Positions 16,801-24,773 of a stretch of 35,856 nucleotides of DNA are shown piece by piece. Under the pieces are notes generated by a model, which saw only the letters and a list, made by a program, of their open reading frames with translations, made no database searches and was not told the origin of the DNA. The DNA comes from Cellulosilyticum sp. (GTDB taxonomy: Bacteria; Bacillota; Clostridia; Lachnospirales; Cellulosilyticaceae). The stretch is taken from the NCBI GenBank assembly GCA_029851645.1, contig JARKVN010000138.1, positions 1 through 35,856 on the forward strand, given 5' to 3'. Numbering within the stretch: the stretch's first letter is position 1; each line of letters begins with the position of its first letter. A program made the translations under genes and the position numbers.

Positions 16801-18234
16801 AATATGATTCATTTGCTTTTGCTGATGCTCTAGTTTTCCTGTCATTTTACTTGAATCATTTCTAAGGGTTTGAAGTTTTAATGAAAGCAGTTGTTTTTGC
16901 TTCTTATTTTCTGTCTCCTCCTCTAAATAGCGTTCTTTTTCTCTGCCGCAGTGCTGCATTTCTCTCTTAATATTTTCTAACTGTTCTTCAAAGTATCCTT
17001 TAATTTGCCCACTATTTTCTTCTAATGCTTCTTTTAATGCTTCCACTTCTGTATCTGCATCTAATAAAGCCAGTTGCTCTTCATAAAGCTTGATTTTAGA
17101 CCTAGATTCATTCATATTATTTTGAAATCTAGAAAGCTTTAAAATATGACGCCTTAATTCTTTTTCATCTTGTTTTCCTTTAGCTACCTCATAAGTTTGT
17201 CTTTCTTTCTCATAGTATGTCCTAGCACGCTCTAGCACACTTTTAGACTCTAGCACTTCAATGAGGGCTGTTTCTTTTTCTAAAGCTTTTTTCTCTAACT
17301 CTATACTTCTTCTTTCACCTTCTAATTGAGTGATTAGGGCTTTTGTTTGATTTTCTTTTGCTTCAATAAGCTTCCAGACCGCTTTCGCTTCCTCTTTTTT
17401 TGCCTCATACTCTTTGACCTTTTGATGATAGTCACTATAGCTTATAACATAAGCCTCAATTTCTGACTTGATTTTCTCACTTTCTTTAATACTTCTCTCT
17501 AACTGCTTATGCTTATTAAAGTGTTCTCTCTGGCTTTCAAAAGTCCCCGCAAACTCCTCACTTCCCTTACCTACTAAACCTTGCTCTACTGTTGGCAAAA
17601 GAAGCTTTTCTACTAAATCAGAAGTTGTATGACACCCATCAAAGAAAGCTTCTACAGAACCTTCCCCGCCATTAATGACGGCAACGCTCCTCCATTCCTC
17701 TGGAATAATCTTAAAATGCGCTTCAATATAGCTATGAAACTCCTTAGTGGTTGAAAAAGTTTTAGCAAGTAGATGCTCTTTACTCATTTTTTGATAGTAC
17801 TCATTCATCTCTACCCTTGTGGCTGCTCGTATGCCTTCGCCCTCTTCTTTTATAAAAGGTAAACTTTCAATATGCTCTTTATCTTCTACCCCATACTCAT
17901 AAGCATATTTATAAGATTTTAATTCATTATTTTGAAGATACAAGGTTACAGCGGTTAAACCATAACGTCTTGGTTTATCGCTAATAATCCACTCGATGGC
18001 AATATGTGCTGCATTCCCTTCTAATATAAAGGTTTCCTTTGCCTTACGCTCTCCCAAATCTGTATGAGGCAAAACGGCCTGTAGAGCAGCTTGGATAAAG
18101 ACTGTTTTTCCACCACCATTTTCAAGTAAAATAGCTGTGTTATGCCCTGCACAAATAAAAATCTCATCATTGTAGCGTTTCCCGCCATTTTCATAAATTA
18201 CATTAGTGTATCTAATTTTAGATATTGATGCCAT
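13810..18234 (-). CDS. jetC: SMC-like condensin ATPase, JetC (MukB-like), Wadjet-type
   Basis: The 1474-residue protein has an N-terminal P-loop (residues 38-44, ENGGGKT), very long coiled coils (about 240-610 and 730-1230) split by a hinge-like globular segment (about 610-730), and a C-terminal ATPase half with an ABC signature (SGGE at 1342-1345), Walker B (VILDN, D1382) and a switch-like His (H1414). This is the architecture of MukB and Wadjet JetC, which load on DNA and extrude loops. Two oddities: the first Gly of the P-loop is replaced by Leu, and the residue after the Walker B Asp is Asn1383, not Glu. The protein ends in QLSLF plus Ser, a sliding-clamp-like motif. SD GAGGG is eight bases upstream. 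It is the last of a three-gene operon. Confidence 0.85.
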   Translation of the reverse strand: MASISKIRYTNVIYENGGKRYNDEIFICAGHNTAILLENGGGKTVFIQAALQAVLPHTDLGERKAKETFILEGNAAHIAIEWIISDKPRRYGLTAVTLYLQNNELKSYKYAYEYGVEDKEHIESLPFIKEEGEGIRAATRVEMNEYYQKMSKEHLLAKTFSTTKEFHSYIEAHFKIIPEEWRSVAVINGGEGSVEAFFDGCHTTSDLVEKLLLPTVEQGLVGKGSEEFAGTFESQREHFNKHKQLERSIKESEKIKSEIEAYVISYSDYHQKVKEYEAKKEEAKAVWKLIEAKENQTKALITQLEGERRSIELEKKALEKETALIEVLESKSVLERARTYYEKERQTYEVAKGKQDEKELRRHILKLSRFQNNMNESRSKIKLYEEQLALLDADTEVEALKEALEENSGQIKGYFEEQLENIKREMQHCGREKERYLEEETENKKQKQLLSLKLQTLRNDSSKMTGKLEHQQKQMNHIKMTLLAQGAYEDIVGQHDKWKARLTEIENNRLKSRQSLRRIEENEEKYSKILEENRENRSKFLGEIAKVHAKLEQLEGAQEKVLHEVKEALPIFNNLSSIYLKPQQVMTALEEQVEKMTREKEEALLLERQHAHFIENYESHDFFTVEPLLEIWVEKWMSEFSFLQTGTSYIESLESNVLKEKMYGQPRWAQMVVVADGEEEKLKHLIEMQKDKMTYPVGVINVSEAKALLEVEDELTNLIYPTAWSENIQTERFKLRKRETEKALESAVAFRKQKEKTLREIEQILEKLSDFLSEYPHEKYAALREESDQLKRKEMEFVRAIEKAKDELIRVEKERKLINETLRKEAEEKNRLQNYVEKAEDYIELKKECERDERQIKNLQGDIKVEEDSLFKVEQALRNVMEALDEAKEQYNLFRSQENRIKDDVLYKEVKDEEAIYSNRDITYLRDKQEQLKEALSNKQKGRSEIESLLKQNKKAYEENEKSFRQEQAEREEQLEQIPLYREEFEEEVERLTEELKEIKKGLESFDHVVRGAKTDFDKKEQDYQSKKIAYETNYEKVDEQIDYSNQAKERLGRAQIELGEKEKYVSKKVLGLEKELKFILEHKQQMDKKDELYGYCAPEVKEGVLDENLQQEFMYELKVRVIVNNLLERLAWLKNHLEVSKQAVEDRKTDFKLFCQREIRDSKLRNMAVQGITQKQDYEELVMWKENIVERINHTLTILERDLLDQDQQISQFIIHLYAYLRTVASELAEIPKKTRVNTEEGWKNIYEFTIPSWQEESGKEKIRTHIYSLLDDIEGKSFLDDTGKEDVQKIKKYIKEQFKLKNLLKVVMGNDAIRVRCRKVSSTSDISSQKYGWETSNKWSGGEKWSKNMALYLGILNYLAEKKQNIQSEEQKVSRAVILDNPFGKASSGHVLEPVFFIAKQLGFQMIALTAHSEGDFIRRYFPIVYSCKLRSTLDQRTSIFSKEQEIKKAYFMDNDPVALSVLGSNQLSLFS

Positions 18235-18251
18235 TTATTTTACCCTCATTT

Positions 18252-18968
18252 CTAGCTAAACTGATAAATAAAGTCTAATAATCCGCGATTATACTCATAA
18301 TCCATGTAATAACGCTGAATAATTACTTTTGTTTTTTCTGTGATTTCTAACTCATAATTTCCAATATCTTTAATCATATCTTGTTTTTCTAAGAACTGCC
18401 TCGTCATATTTAAAAAACTAATACGGCTACTGCTTGTCCCTGTTACCTTTTTGGCTTTTTCTTTAACGTCATCTAAGGCCTTCCATTTATCTATAACTTT
18501 TATCCAGTTGTATGCTTGCTCTTCTTCTATTTTTTGAAGTAACTCCTGATCCATTTCAGCCAAATGATCTACTTTTGTATTAACCGCTTCTAGCCACTCC
18601 TCCATACTGATAAAAGTTCTTGTTGGCTCCTTGGTTTGATAACTATTATAAAACTCCCCTAGTAAAATAATGATGGTCACATACATTAAGTAAATATCTA
18701 AGTTTGTAGCATTATTAGGTAAATAAAGCTTTTTAATGGTTTCATTACTCATATGGAAAGGTGAACTACTTGCAATGGGTACAAGATATATCTCTTCTCC
18801 TGCAATAATAATGGTTGCATGATCTTGCTTGGCAAACTGGTTCACTAATTCTTCTATACGCTCTTCTCTTATGTAAGCTCTCATCTCACCCAAAGAACAA
18901 GAACCAGCTACCGCAAGTTTACTATACAACTTGTAAGACTCTAAAATTTCTTCATTTCTATATTCCAT
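18252..18968 (-). CDS. jetB: JetB-like condensin accessory subunit (MukE-like, probably DUF6063)
   Basis: This protein of 238 residues has two regions of alpha/beta character compatible with tandem winged helices, including ETIKKLYLPNNATNLDIYLM and FISMEEWLEAV in the middle. The position between a MukF-like gene and a MukB-like ATPase, and the size, identify it as the MukE/JetB counterpart, which bridges the kleisin and the ATPase. The assignment to DUF6063 is from memory of the family and not tested. A longer frame would start at a TTG (19004) without an SD. The ATG at 18968 has AAGGTGA seven bases upstream and overlaps the end of the jetA frame by 11 bases, so I use it; translation is probably coupled. 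JetC follows after 17 bases. Confidence 0.75.
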   Translation of the reverse strand: MEYRNEEILESYKLYSKLAVAGSCSLGEMRAYIREERIEELVNQFAKQDHATIIIAGEEIYLVPIASSSPFHMSNETIKKLYLPNNATNLDIYLMYVTIIILLGEFYNSYQTKEPTRTFISMEEWLEAVNTKVDHLAEMDQELLQKIEEEQAYNWIKVIDKWKALDDVKEKAKKVTGTSSSRISFLNMTRQFLEKQDMIKDIGNYELEITEKTKVIIQRYYMDYEYNRGLLDFIYQFS

Positions 18969-20475
18969 ATCTCTCACCTTCTTTTTGCTTAATCGTGATG
19001 TCAATAATCATATTTTTAATTTCAAAACGGGACACTTTCTGGATCGTTCCTTCATACTCCATGACTTTGATATGATTTGTTATGCCACCTAAGGCTTCTT
19101 TGACACCATTTAACACACTTTCTTCCTCTAACTCTTCAAACTTAATAGGCGACTTTTGGTGTAAAATCATCCACATATCATAAAAAAGTCTTTGCTCCAA
19201 AAATTCTGGTCTTACTTCCTGTAAATATGTACAGATTTCGTCTAATGTCATCACACTTCGACTCTCCCATAAAGGTAAAACCTCACCCATAACCTCTTTA
19301 AAATACTCACCTAGTTTAGATTTACTTTTACTGATTTCTTCCTCTGTTGTGCCTTCCACAAAGGCTCTACCTCTCTCCTTATCATCTGGTCTTTCAATAC
19401 GCTGCTTATAAAATACGCTCATGGGATGCCATATTTTAGCACGCTCTAATTCTAAGAAAGGTTCTATAAATGTTTTACTCGTATAAAGTGGCATCGGATT
19501 CCCCACTAGTGCCTCTACAATTTCTTGCTGAAAGTTAAAGCTATCTATCCCTATGTAATAAAGGGCTTGCTGTGCTGCATCTAAAGCATGGGTTCTAAGG
19601 ATGATACTTTCTTGTAAAAGCTTACTATGTTCATGGTGAACTTCTTCTAATCGATTATCAATTTTTAAAATCAAATCATAAGCCTTTTTATCTTTTTCAT
19701 TATCTAACTGATACTTTAAGCTGTCTTTTGTTAGCCTAACAAATTCTTGCAGTTCTTCAAACTCTTCATTTTCTCTTATGAGCCTTAAGTTAATATCTTC
19801 AATGAGCCGTTTATACCTTGTATAAGTTTCTTCTGATACAATACTTCGACTCACTTCATTTTTAATTTTTGCCAAGCGTTCAGTCAGTGCTTCTGCTGAT
19901 AAGTCCATCTCATCCACTTGCCTCAGCGCCCCCATAAACTCGCCTTTTTCCAATTGCTTACGAAGGAGTAATTGATTGATAGAAATTTGAAATTCGCTAA
20001 AATACTCCTTACTTGAAAAAATGAGCTCTAGGCCCTGCTCATCCAAAACATAGTATTGTGTATTCGATTTTAAATCTGAGCGTGACGCTTTTAAAATCGA
20101 ATAATAAACCGTCTCCTCTCCCCCTGTTTCCCAGTTATAAAAAGTTCTACTATTACGTTTTCCATTAGAAGGTCTATAAACCTCTATGATTTCTCTGGCC
20201 AGTTCTTCAAAGCCTTCCTCATCTAAACTAATTTTTTCATGACACATCTCATATAAAAATAAGGCAAGTTCCCTTGCGCCACTTGTCTTTTGACGCATAA
20301 TCATATTCTCAAAGAAAAAGAGTAATGTAAGCATACCTAATTCATAATACGGAATCTCCCTCCCCTGATGGTCTTTCCCTTTTTTCCTATCTAAACGGTA
20401 TAATGCTTCATAAATGGCAAGTCGTTTCATACGTTCACCAAAATGATCCACTACCCGTCTTGTTTCTAAGTTCAT
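18958..20475 (-). CDS. jetA: JetA-like kleisin subunit (MukF-like, probably DUF5716)
   Basis: The 505-residue protein starts with a helical, basic region typical of a winged helix (MNLETRRVVDHFGERMKRLA), has a long helical middle (about 170-300) and ends with another winged-helix-like section (about 400-490). Kleisins of the MukF/JetA type have this layout and link the two heads of the ATPase dimer. The match to DUF5716, the type III Wadjet JetA family, is inferred and not tested. The frame is open to an earlier ATG at 20505, but GGAGG sits eight bases before the ATG at 20475 and nothing comparable precedes the earlier one, so 20475 is the start. It heads the jetABC operon, which is separated by a terminator from the upstream peptidase-like gene. 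Confidence 0.75.
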   Translation of the reverse strand: MNLETRRVVDHFGERMKRLAIYEALYRLDRKKGKDHQGREIPYYELGMLTLLFFFENMIMRQKTSGARELALFLYEMCHEKISLDEEGFEELAREIIEVYRPSNGKRNSRTFYNWETGGEETVYYSILKASRSDLKSNTQYYVLDEQGLELIFSSKEYFSEFQISINQLLLRKQLEKGEFMGALRQVDEMDLSAEALTERLAKIKNEVSRSIVSEETYTRYKRLIEDINLRLIRENEEFEELQEFVRLTKDSLKYQLDNEKDKKAYDLILKIDNRLEEVHHEHSKLLQESIILRTHALDAAQQALYYIGIDSFNFQQEIVEALVGNPMPLYTSKTFIEPFLELERAKIWHPMSVFYKQRIERPDDKERGRAFVEGTTEEEISKSKSKLGEYFKEVMGEVLPLWESRSVMTLDEICTYLQEVRPEFLEQRLFYDMWMILHQKSPIKFEELEEESVLNGVKEALGGITNHIKVMEYEGTIQKVSRFEIKNMIIDITIKQKEGERYGI

Positions 20476-20483
20476 TCTAGTTG

Positions 20484-20488
20484 CCTCC
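20484..20488 (-). promoter_or_regulatory. Ribosome binding site deciding the jetA start
   Basis: GGAGG on the minus strand, eight bases upstream of the ATG at 20475 and inside the longer open frame. This excludes the earlier ATG at 20505 as the main start. Confidence 0.7.
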
Positions 20489-20521
20489 AAATGTTTTTGT
20501 TTCATATAGATTTCTTATATC

Positions 20522-20527
20522 ATTATA
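20522..20527 (-). promoter_or_regulatory. Likely -10 element of the jetABC promoter
   Basis: A perfect TATAAT (minus strand) lies about 46 bases upstream of the jetA ATG, just past the terminator of the preceding gene. No good -35 is seen at 16-18 bases, so the full promoter is uncertain. Confidence 0.4.
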
Positions 20528-20574
20528 CTACAAAATTTGACCTAGTGAGTAAACCAATGATAGGTTTTTCGTAC

Positions 20575-20605
20575 CAAAAAAAGACCCAGATTCAATCTGG
20601 ATCTT
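20575..20605 (-). terminator. Intrinsic terminator between the papain-like gene and jetA
   Basis: AAGATCCAGAT pairs with ATCTGGGTCTT on the minus strand (one wobble), with a short loop and seven Ts. It directly follows the stop codon at 20606, so jetABC is transcribed independently. Confidence 0.85.
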
Positions 20606-21181
20606 CTATCCTATCTCTTCATTTCTTACTTCCTCAGTAGAAAGCTCATCAATCACCTCATACAATGCAGGCTCTAATGGACCTTCATAAACTAACTTGA
20701 GCTGGTCATGATTTCTAAAGTCATCACTTCTCACATGTATAGGGTGTTTATTTAAATTTAAAACACCTGTCTCCTTTAACACATGAGCCACAAACTGTGT
20801 ACAAAAAAATCTATTTTTTCGCTCATAATCAATATTCAGCCCTTGAGCTAAGACACCTAAAAAGTGATATTTATATTTCCTTTGCTCCAAAAGAAATCTT
20901 TGAATCAACTGCTTCACCTCTAAATACTGCTCATCGGTTACTTCAAGCTCATAAATACAGCACTGAACCTCTTTAAAATAGTCTACCCACTGAGGATAAT
21001 CTTCCTGAACAAAGCCACCAATTAAAGGATTGGTGATTTTTCTTCTAGAAAAGCTATAGCCATGTTCCAAATGTTTACTCATAATAATAGAGGCATGAAC
21101 ATAGTCTTCTTTTGTATGACAGGCGATTACCCTAGATAAAGTTGAACTCGTCTTGGTTAGTAATATATATATATTTGGCAT
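20606..21181 (-). CDS. Permuted papain-like cysteine peptidase/amidase family protein (YiiX/NlpC-P60-like)
   Basis: The 191-residue protein carries the two motifs of the circularly permuted NlpC/P60 fold in permuted order: His first (H29 in DYVHASI) and Cys late (C127 in FFCTQFVAHVLKETG). Members include YiiX and the lecithin retinol acyltransferase-like proteins; they cleave or transfer amide or thioester groups, and many substrates are unknown. There is no signal peptide, so it is probably cytoplasmic. GAGGG lies eight bases before the ATG. It has its own extended -10 promoter with an inverted repeat at the predicted start site and its own terminator. It is next to jetABC on the same strand but not in that operon. 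Function is not predicted further. Confidence 0.65.
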   Translation of the reverse strand: MPNIYILLTKTSSTLSRVIACHTKEDYVHASIIMSKHLEHGYSFSRRKITNPLIGGFVQEDYPQWVDYFKEVQCCIYELEVTDEQYLEVKQLIQRFLLEQRKYKYHFLGVLAQGLNIDYERKNRFFCTQFVAHVLKETGVLNLNKHPIHVRSDDFRNHDQLKLVYEGPLEPALYEVIDELSTEEVRNEEIG

Positions 21182-21219
21182 TTTATATTCCCTCTTATGT
21201 CATTTACACACTACTCTTT

Positions 21220-21236
21220 GTTGAACACGCTTCAAC
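21220..21236 (-). repeat. Inverted repeat GTTGAA-N5-TTCAAC at the predicted transcription start
   Basis: Perfect 6-base arms around five bases, starting where transcription from the promoter at 21243-21272 should begin. It is a candidate operator or 5' stem-loop. It is too short for a terminator of the preceding channel gene and has no U-tract. Confidence 0.4.
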
Positions 21237-21242
21237 CTTCTT

Positions 21243-21272
21243 AGTATAACATGTCACCTCTTTTTCTGTCGA
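21243..21272 (-). promoter_or_regulatory. Extended -10 promoter of the papain-like gene
   Basis: Minus strand TCGACA (21267-21272), 18-base spacer, TATACT (21243-21248), preceded by TGT giving a TGn extended -10. Confidence 0.55.
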
Positions 21273-21298
21273 TTACCATTTCATAGCATGATGCCTGT

Positions 21299-22108
21299 TT
21301 ATTCCTCTAATGTTAATATAGAGCCTACAAATATTCCTGTAAATAACATACCAGATAATGCAATGAGTGCTGTTACGAGTTTAGCCATTAATGTGTTAGG
21401 ACGAATATCTCCAAACCCTACAGTCGTAAAAGTAACAATTAAATAATAAAATAAATCAACTGCTGATTCCTTCGTCAGTCTTTCAGCTTCAATAAAATGA
21501 TGCATTCTTTCGCCCATATAAAATTGAATAAATAGAAGCAGGGTATAAAAATTGCCTAAAATAATAAAAAACCAAGTTAAAATACTCTTTAATTTTAATC
21601 CATTATTTCCTAAAATTTTTTTAGTCATATGTTTATAACTTCCTGTTCCTAGTATCATGCTAATTAATTCTGTATATACAATCACAATACTCATTAATAA
21701 AGCAATCAAACAAACTTTAATTTCTATAGGCCCTTGAATCTGATACATATTTAGAAGAATAATAAGTGGTACGCCAGTTGTAAAAATAACATTGACCGTC
21801 ATAATATGTAGATATTCCTCTAACCATTCCATCACACCAATTAAAGTTTTAATCATCCAAATTAAACTAACAAATGTCAAAGTAAAAATAATGAGTTGCT
21901 CTCCTAACCCTACCGTTTTAATGGCCTGAATTAAGCTAATACAAGATACGATCACAATCTGCAAAATCCCTAAAAGCTTGTCCTCTCCATCTCCCTCTTT
22001 CCAATAAGGAATAAGATAAGCCAAAAGGCCCTCCAAAGAAAACGGTTCATTTTTAAATCTTTTAAGAATTTGCACCCCCATTAAAGCAATTAAAAAGTAA
22101 ACAAACAT
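21299..22108 (-). CDS. Potassium-type ion channel with several membrane helices
   Basis: The protein of 269 residues has about six hydrophobic helices and ends with a two-helix pore module. The selectivity filter reads TFTTVGFGDI (TVGFG at residues 229-233), the classic potassium filter, followed by the inner helix (LVTALIALSGMLFTGIFVGS). No cytoplasmic RCK or cyclic-nucleotide domain follows, because the protein ends at ILTLEE. It should let K+ cross the membrane; gating is unknown. A longer frame starts at TTG (22129), but the ATG at 22108 has GAAGGTG five to six bases upstream, so I use that. It lies about 105 bases downstream of nadE on the same strand. No voltage-sensor arginine pattern is evident. 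Confidence 0.8.
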   Translation of the reverse strand: MFVYFLIALMGVQILKRFKNEPFSLEGLLAYLIPYWKEGDGEDKLLGILQIVIVSCISLIQAIKTVGLGEQLIIFTLTFVSLIWMIKTLIGVMEWLEEYLHIMTVNVIFTTGVPLIILLNMYQIQGPIEIKVCLIALLMSIVIVYTELISMILGTGSYKHMTKKILGNNGLKLKSILTWFFIILGNFYTLLLFIQFYMGERMHHFIEAERLTKESAVDLFYYLIVTFTTVGFGDIRPNTLMAKLVTALIALSGMLFTGIFVGSILTLEE

Positions 22109-22213
22109 TTTTTCACCTTCATTTGCCAAGACTTTGTCTCATGATTGACTCACTTTATATATATTCCTATAATAGATGAAACATGCCTTACTCTACTTTT
22201 ATGAGATGGTGTT

Positions 22214-24157
22214 TTAGGCCTTTAAAGTCTCAATTTCTGTGAGCCAGAGCGTACTACAAGCGTCACTTGGCATACGCCAATCGCCTCTTGGGGATAAACA
22301 AATGCTACCGATTTTAGGACCATCTGGTAAGCAGCTTCTCTTAAATTGTTGCATAAAGAAACGTCTATAGAAAGTATTTAACCACTTCAAAATCGTTTCA
22401 TGGCTATAAATTTCATCTCCTACTTCTTCTTTTGTACTAAAGGCAACTTTAGCCAGTTCATAGATTTTACTTGGGCTAAATCCAAAACGTAATATGTAAT
22501 ATAAGAAAAAGTCATGTAGTTCATAAGGTCCTACTGTATCCTCAGTTTTTTGTAGCATCTCACCGTTCTTACCAAGTGGCAGAAGTTCTGGGCTTACTGG
22601 CGTATCTAAGACATCTAATAAAGTCTTTCTAACTGCTTCATTTTGATGTTTTGAAATCGTATAGACAAGACTTCTTACTAAAGTTTTTGGAACACTGGTA
22701 TTCACAGCATACATACTCATATGGTCTCCATTATAAGTACACCATCCAAGCGCCAATTCACTTAAGTCACCTGTTCCAATAACCATTCCGCCACATTGAT
22801 TCGCAACATTCATCAGAATTTTTGTACGTTCTCTAGCCTGAGTATTTTCGTAAGTAATATCATGAACATTTTCATCATGCCCAATATCTTTAAAATGTTG
22901 ATGACAAGCCTCTGCAATGGGAATTTCTTTTAAGGTAATGCCAAGTTCTCTCATTAACTGCAGAGCATTTTCATAGGTACGATCTGTCGTTCCAAATCCA
23001 GGCATGGTGATCCCTACCACACCTTTTCTATCCCATCCTAAGTCATCAAAAGCCTGAACAGCAACTAAAAGTGCTAAAGTAGAGTCAAGCCCCCCTGAAA
23101 TACCAATAATAGCACTTTGACTATGTGTATGTTTTAAGCGCTTTTTAAGACCTGCTACTTGCAAGGCAAAAATATCTTCACAGCGTTTATCCCTTGTTTC
23201 TACTGCATGAGGCACAAAAGGTTTTCTAGGAACTTTAATGGTTAACGGTCCACGCCACGAAATCGCTTCTGACTCAACACTTCTTACACAATGCCCATAA
23301 CACTTACGACTATCTCCAAAACTTTTACATTTCATACGGTCTTTATTCAAACGTTCTAAGTCAATATCCGCTGTAATCACATAGTCGGTATCAATAAGTT
23401 TTTGGTTTTCATTTTTTATAGAGCCATTTTCTGCAATCAAACTATGTCCACTAAATACTAAGTCCGTCGTAGATTCCTCGGCGCCTGCTGAAGCATAAAT
23501 ATAAGCACACATTAATCTTGCAGATTGCTGTCCTACTAAGTCTTTCCTATAGTCCCTTTTTGCTATAATCTCATTACTTCCAGAAAGATTTAAAATCACA
23601 TTAGCACCAGCTAATGCCAAGAATGAGCTTGGTGGAATAGGTGTCCATAAATCTTCACATAGCTCTACACCTACCTTTAAATCTCCCATTATAAAAAGTA
23701 AATCTTTCCCTACAGGAACTTCATTACCTAGTAGGTTCATACTACTAACCTGACAGTCTATCCCTAATGCAAACCAACGCTTTTCATAAAATTCATTATA
23801 ATTTGGAATAAAACTTTTAGGCACAACCCCTAGTATTTTTCCCCTTAATATCATGACCGCACAGTTATAAAGCTCATCCTCTATGACAAGGGGCATCCCT
23901 ATGGCAATTAATAATTCCATATGAGTCGTTGCTTCTAAAATTTCCTTTAATGCACTTTTTGCACCTTCTAATAAAGGGGTTTGATAAAACAAATCCCCAC
24001 AAGTATAGCCTGTTAAACATAATTCTGGTAAACAAAGCACCTGTGCCCCCTTCTCATAGGCTTCCTTAATTTTGCCAAGCACTTGTTCTTTATTATAATG
24101 ACAGTCTGCTACCTTTACATTAGGTACTGCTGCTGCTACTTTTATAAACCCAAACAT
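22214..24157 (-). CDS. nadE: Glutamine-dependent NAD+ synthetase
   Basis: The 647-residue cytoplasmic enzyme makes NAD+ from nicotinate adenine dinucleotide, ATP and glutamine. The N-terminal glutaminase has the nitrilase triad E45 (LPELCLTGY), K114 (PKSFIPNY) and C177 (VELCEDLW). The C-terminal synthetase has the PP-loop SGGLDS (364-369) and continues with the conserved LSELALGWCTYNGDHM segment. Size and order match the fused two-domain type. A longer open frame reaches a GTG at 24220 inside pncA without an SD; the ATG at 24157 has AGGAGG seven bases upstream and starts at the expected family position. PncA lies 41 bases upstream, and both work in NAD salvage. Confidence 0.95.
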   Translation of the reverse strand: MFGFIKVAAAVPNVKVADCHYNKEQVLGKIKEAYEKGAQVLCLPELCLTGYTCGDLFYQTPLLEGAKSALKEILEATTHMELLIAIGMPLVIEDELYNCAVMILRGKILGVVPKSFIPNYNEFYEKRWFALGIDCQVSSMNLLGNEVPVGKDLLFIMGDLKVGVELCEDLWTPIPPSSFLALAGANVILNLSGSNEIIAKRDYRKDLVGQQSARLMCAYIYASAGAEESTTDLVFSGHSLIAENGSIKNENQKLIDTDYVITADIDLERLNKDRMKCKSFGDSRKCYGHCVRSVESEAISWRGPLTIKVPRKPFVPHAVETRDKRCEDIFALQVAGLKKRLKHTHSQSAIIGISGGLDSTLALLVAVQAFDDLGWDRKGVVGITMPGFGTTDRTYENALQLMRELGITLKEIPIAEACHQHFKDIGHDENVHDITYENTQARERTKILMNVANQCGGMVIGTGDLSELALGWCTYNGDHMSMYAVNTSVPKTLVRSLVYTISKHQNEAVRKTLLDVLDTPVSPELLPLGKNGEMLQKTEDTVGPYELHDFFLYYILRFGFSPSKIYELAKVAFSTKEEVGDEIYSHETILKWLNTFYRRFFMQQFKRSCLPDGPKIGSICLSPRGDWRMPSDACSTLWLTEIETLKA

Positions 24158-24164
24158 CCAGCAT

Positions 24165-24170
24165 CCTCCT
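24165..24170 (-). promoter_or_regulatory. Ribosome binding site deciding the nadE start
   Basis: Perfect AGGAGG on the minus strand, seven bases before the ATG at 24157, downstream of the alternative GTG. Confidence 0.75.
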
Positions 24171-24198
24171 TCGGTATATTCTTTGGTTACACTTGTCA

Positions 24199-24732
24199 CT
24201 AAATGACTTGAATTTGACACATCTTCATCGCATCTAATGCCGTCTTATGACTTTCTGGTGTTACCCCTGCACAACAAGCTGAGTCTACTGTAATAGGTAT
24301 TTCTGGTGCATAAGCTTTAATAAGAAGTGCGTTAGATACCACGCAAATATCTGTACATAATCCCACAAGTTCAACTTCTAAGCAAGGTTCTTCTTCACTT
24401 AATGCTTTAATTTTCTCTCCTAACTCAACACAGCCAAAAGTCCCCTTGTCATAGATTTGACTTTGGCTTATGACTGTTTTTTGAATGGTTTCTTCTAAGT
24501 GCCATCCCCAAGTTTCCTTAATACAATGTTCAACAGGTAATTGTTTTCCTTCACTAGTATTTAGGTAATCTGCTCCATGAGTATCTCTTGTATAAATAAT
24601 CTTATGTCCCTCATTCTTATAACTTTCAATTTTCTCTACTACCTGCTCTACAATGCCTTCTGCTTCCTTCGTTCCTAAACTTCCAGTAATAAAATCATTT
24701 TGCATATCAATAACAACTAATAATTTACTCAT
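24199..24732 (-). CDS. pncA: Nicotinamidase (isochorismatase-like cysteine hydrolase)
   Basis: The protein of about 177 residues hydrolyses nicotinamide to nicotinate. The catalytic triad is visible (numbered from the earlier ATG at 24738): D11 in VIDMQNDF, K98 in DKGTFG and C132 in CTDICV. Metal ligands fit D52 and H54 (RDTHGADY) and H71. The match to PncA is better than to other isochorismatase-like hydrolases, because the metal-binding residues are all there and nadE follows. Two ATGs compete, at 24738 and 24732; AAAGGA is eight bases from the second and two from the first, so I use the second. It lies between the aldo/keto reductase (41 bases upstream) and nadE (41 bases downstream), probably one operon. 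Confidence 0.88.
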   Translation of the reverse strand: MSKLLVVIDMQNDFITGSLGTKEAEGIVEQVVEKIESYKNEGHKIIYTRDTHGADYLNTSEGKQLPVEHCIKETWGWHLEETIQKTVISQSQIYDKGTFGCVELGEKIKALSEEEPCLEVELVGLCTDICVVSNALLIKAYAPEIPITVDSACCAGVTPESHKTALDAMKMCQIQVI

Positions 24733-24773
24733 CTTCATCTTCCTTTCACAAAAGTGTTTTTAGAGCCTATCCT

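Noticed and set aside
18252-19004. jetB starting at the TTG at 19004
   Set aside because: The ATG at 18968 has a proper SD and normal coupling overlap; the TTG has none.
20606-21181. Papain-like gene as a fourth gene of the Jet operon or as JetD
   Set aside because: It has no Toprim features, its own promoter and a strong terminator before jetA.
22214-24220. nadE starting at the GTG at 24220
   Set aside because: The extra 21 residues are unlike NadE, overlap pncA, and lack an SD; the ATG at 24157 has a perfect AGGAGG.
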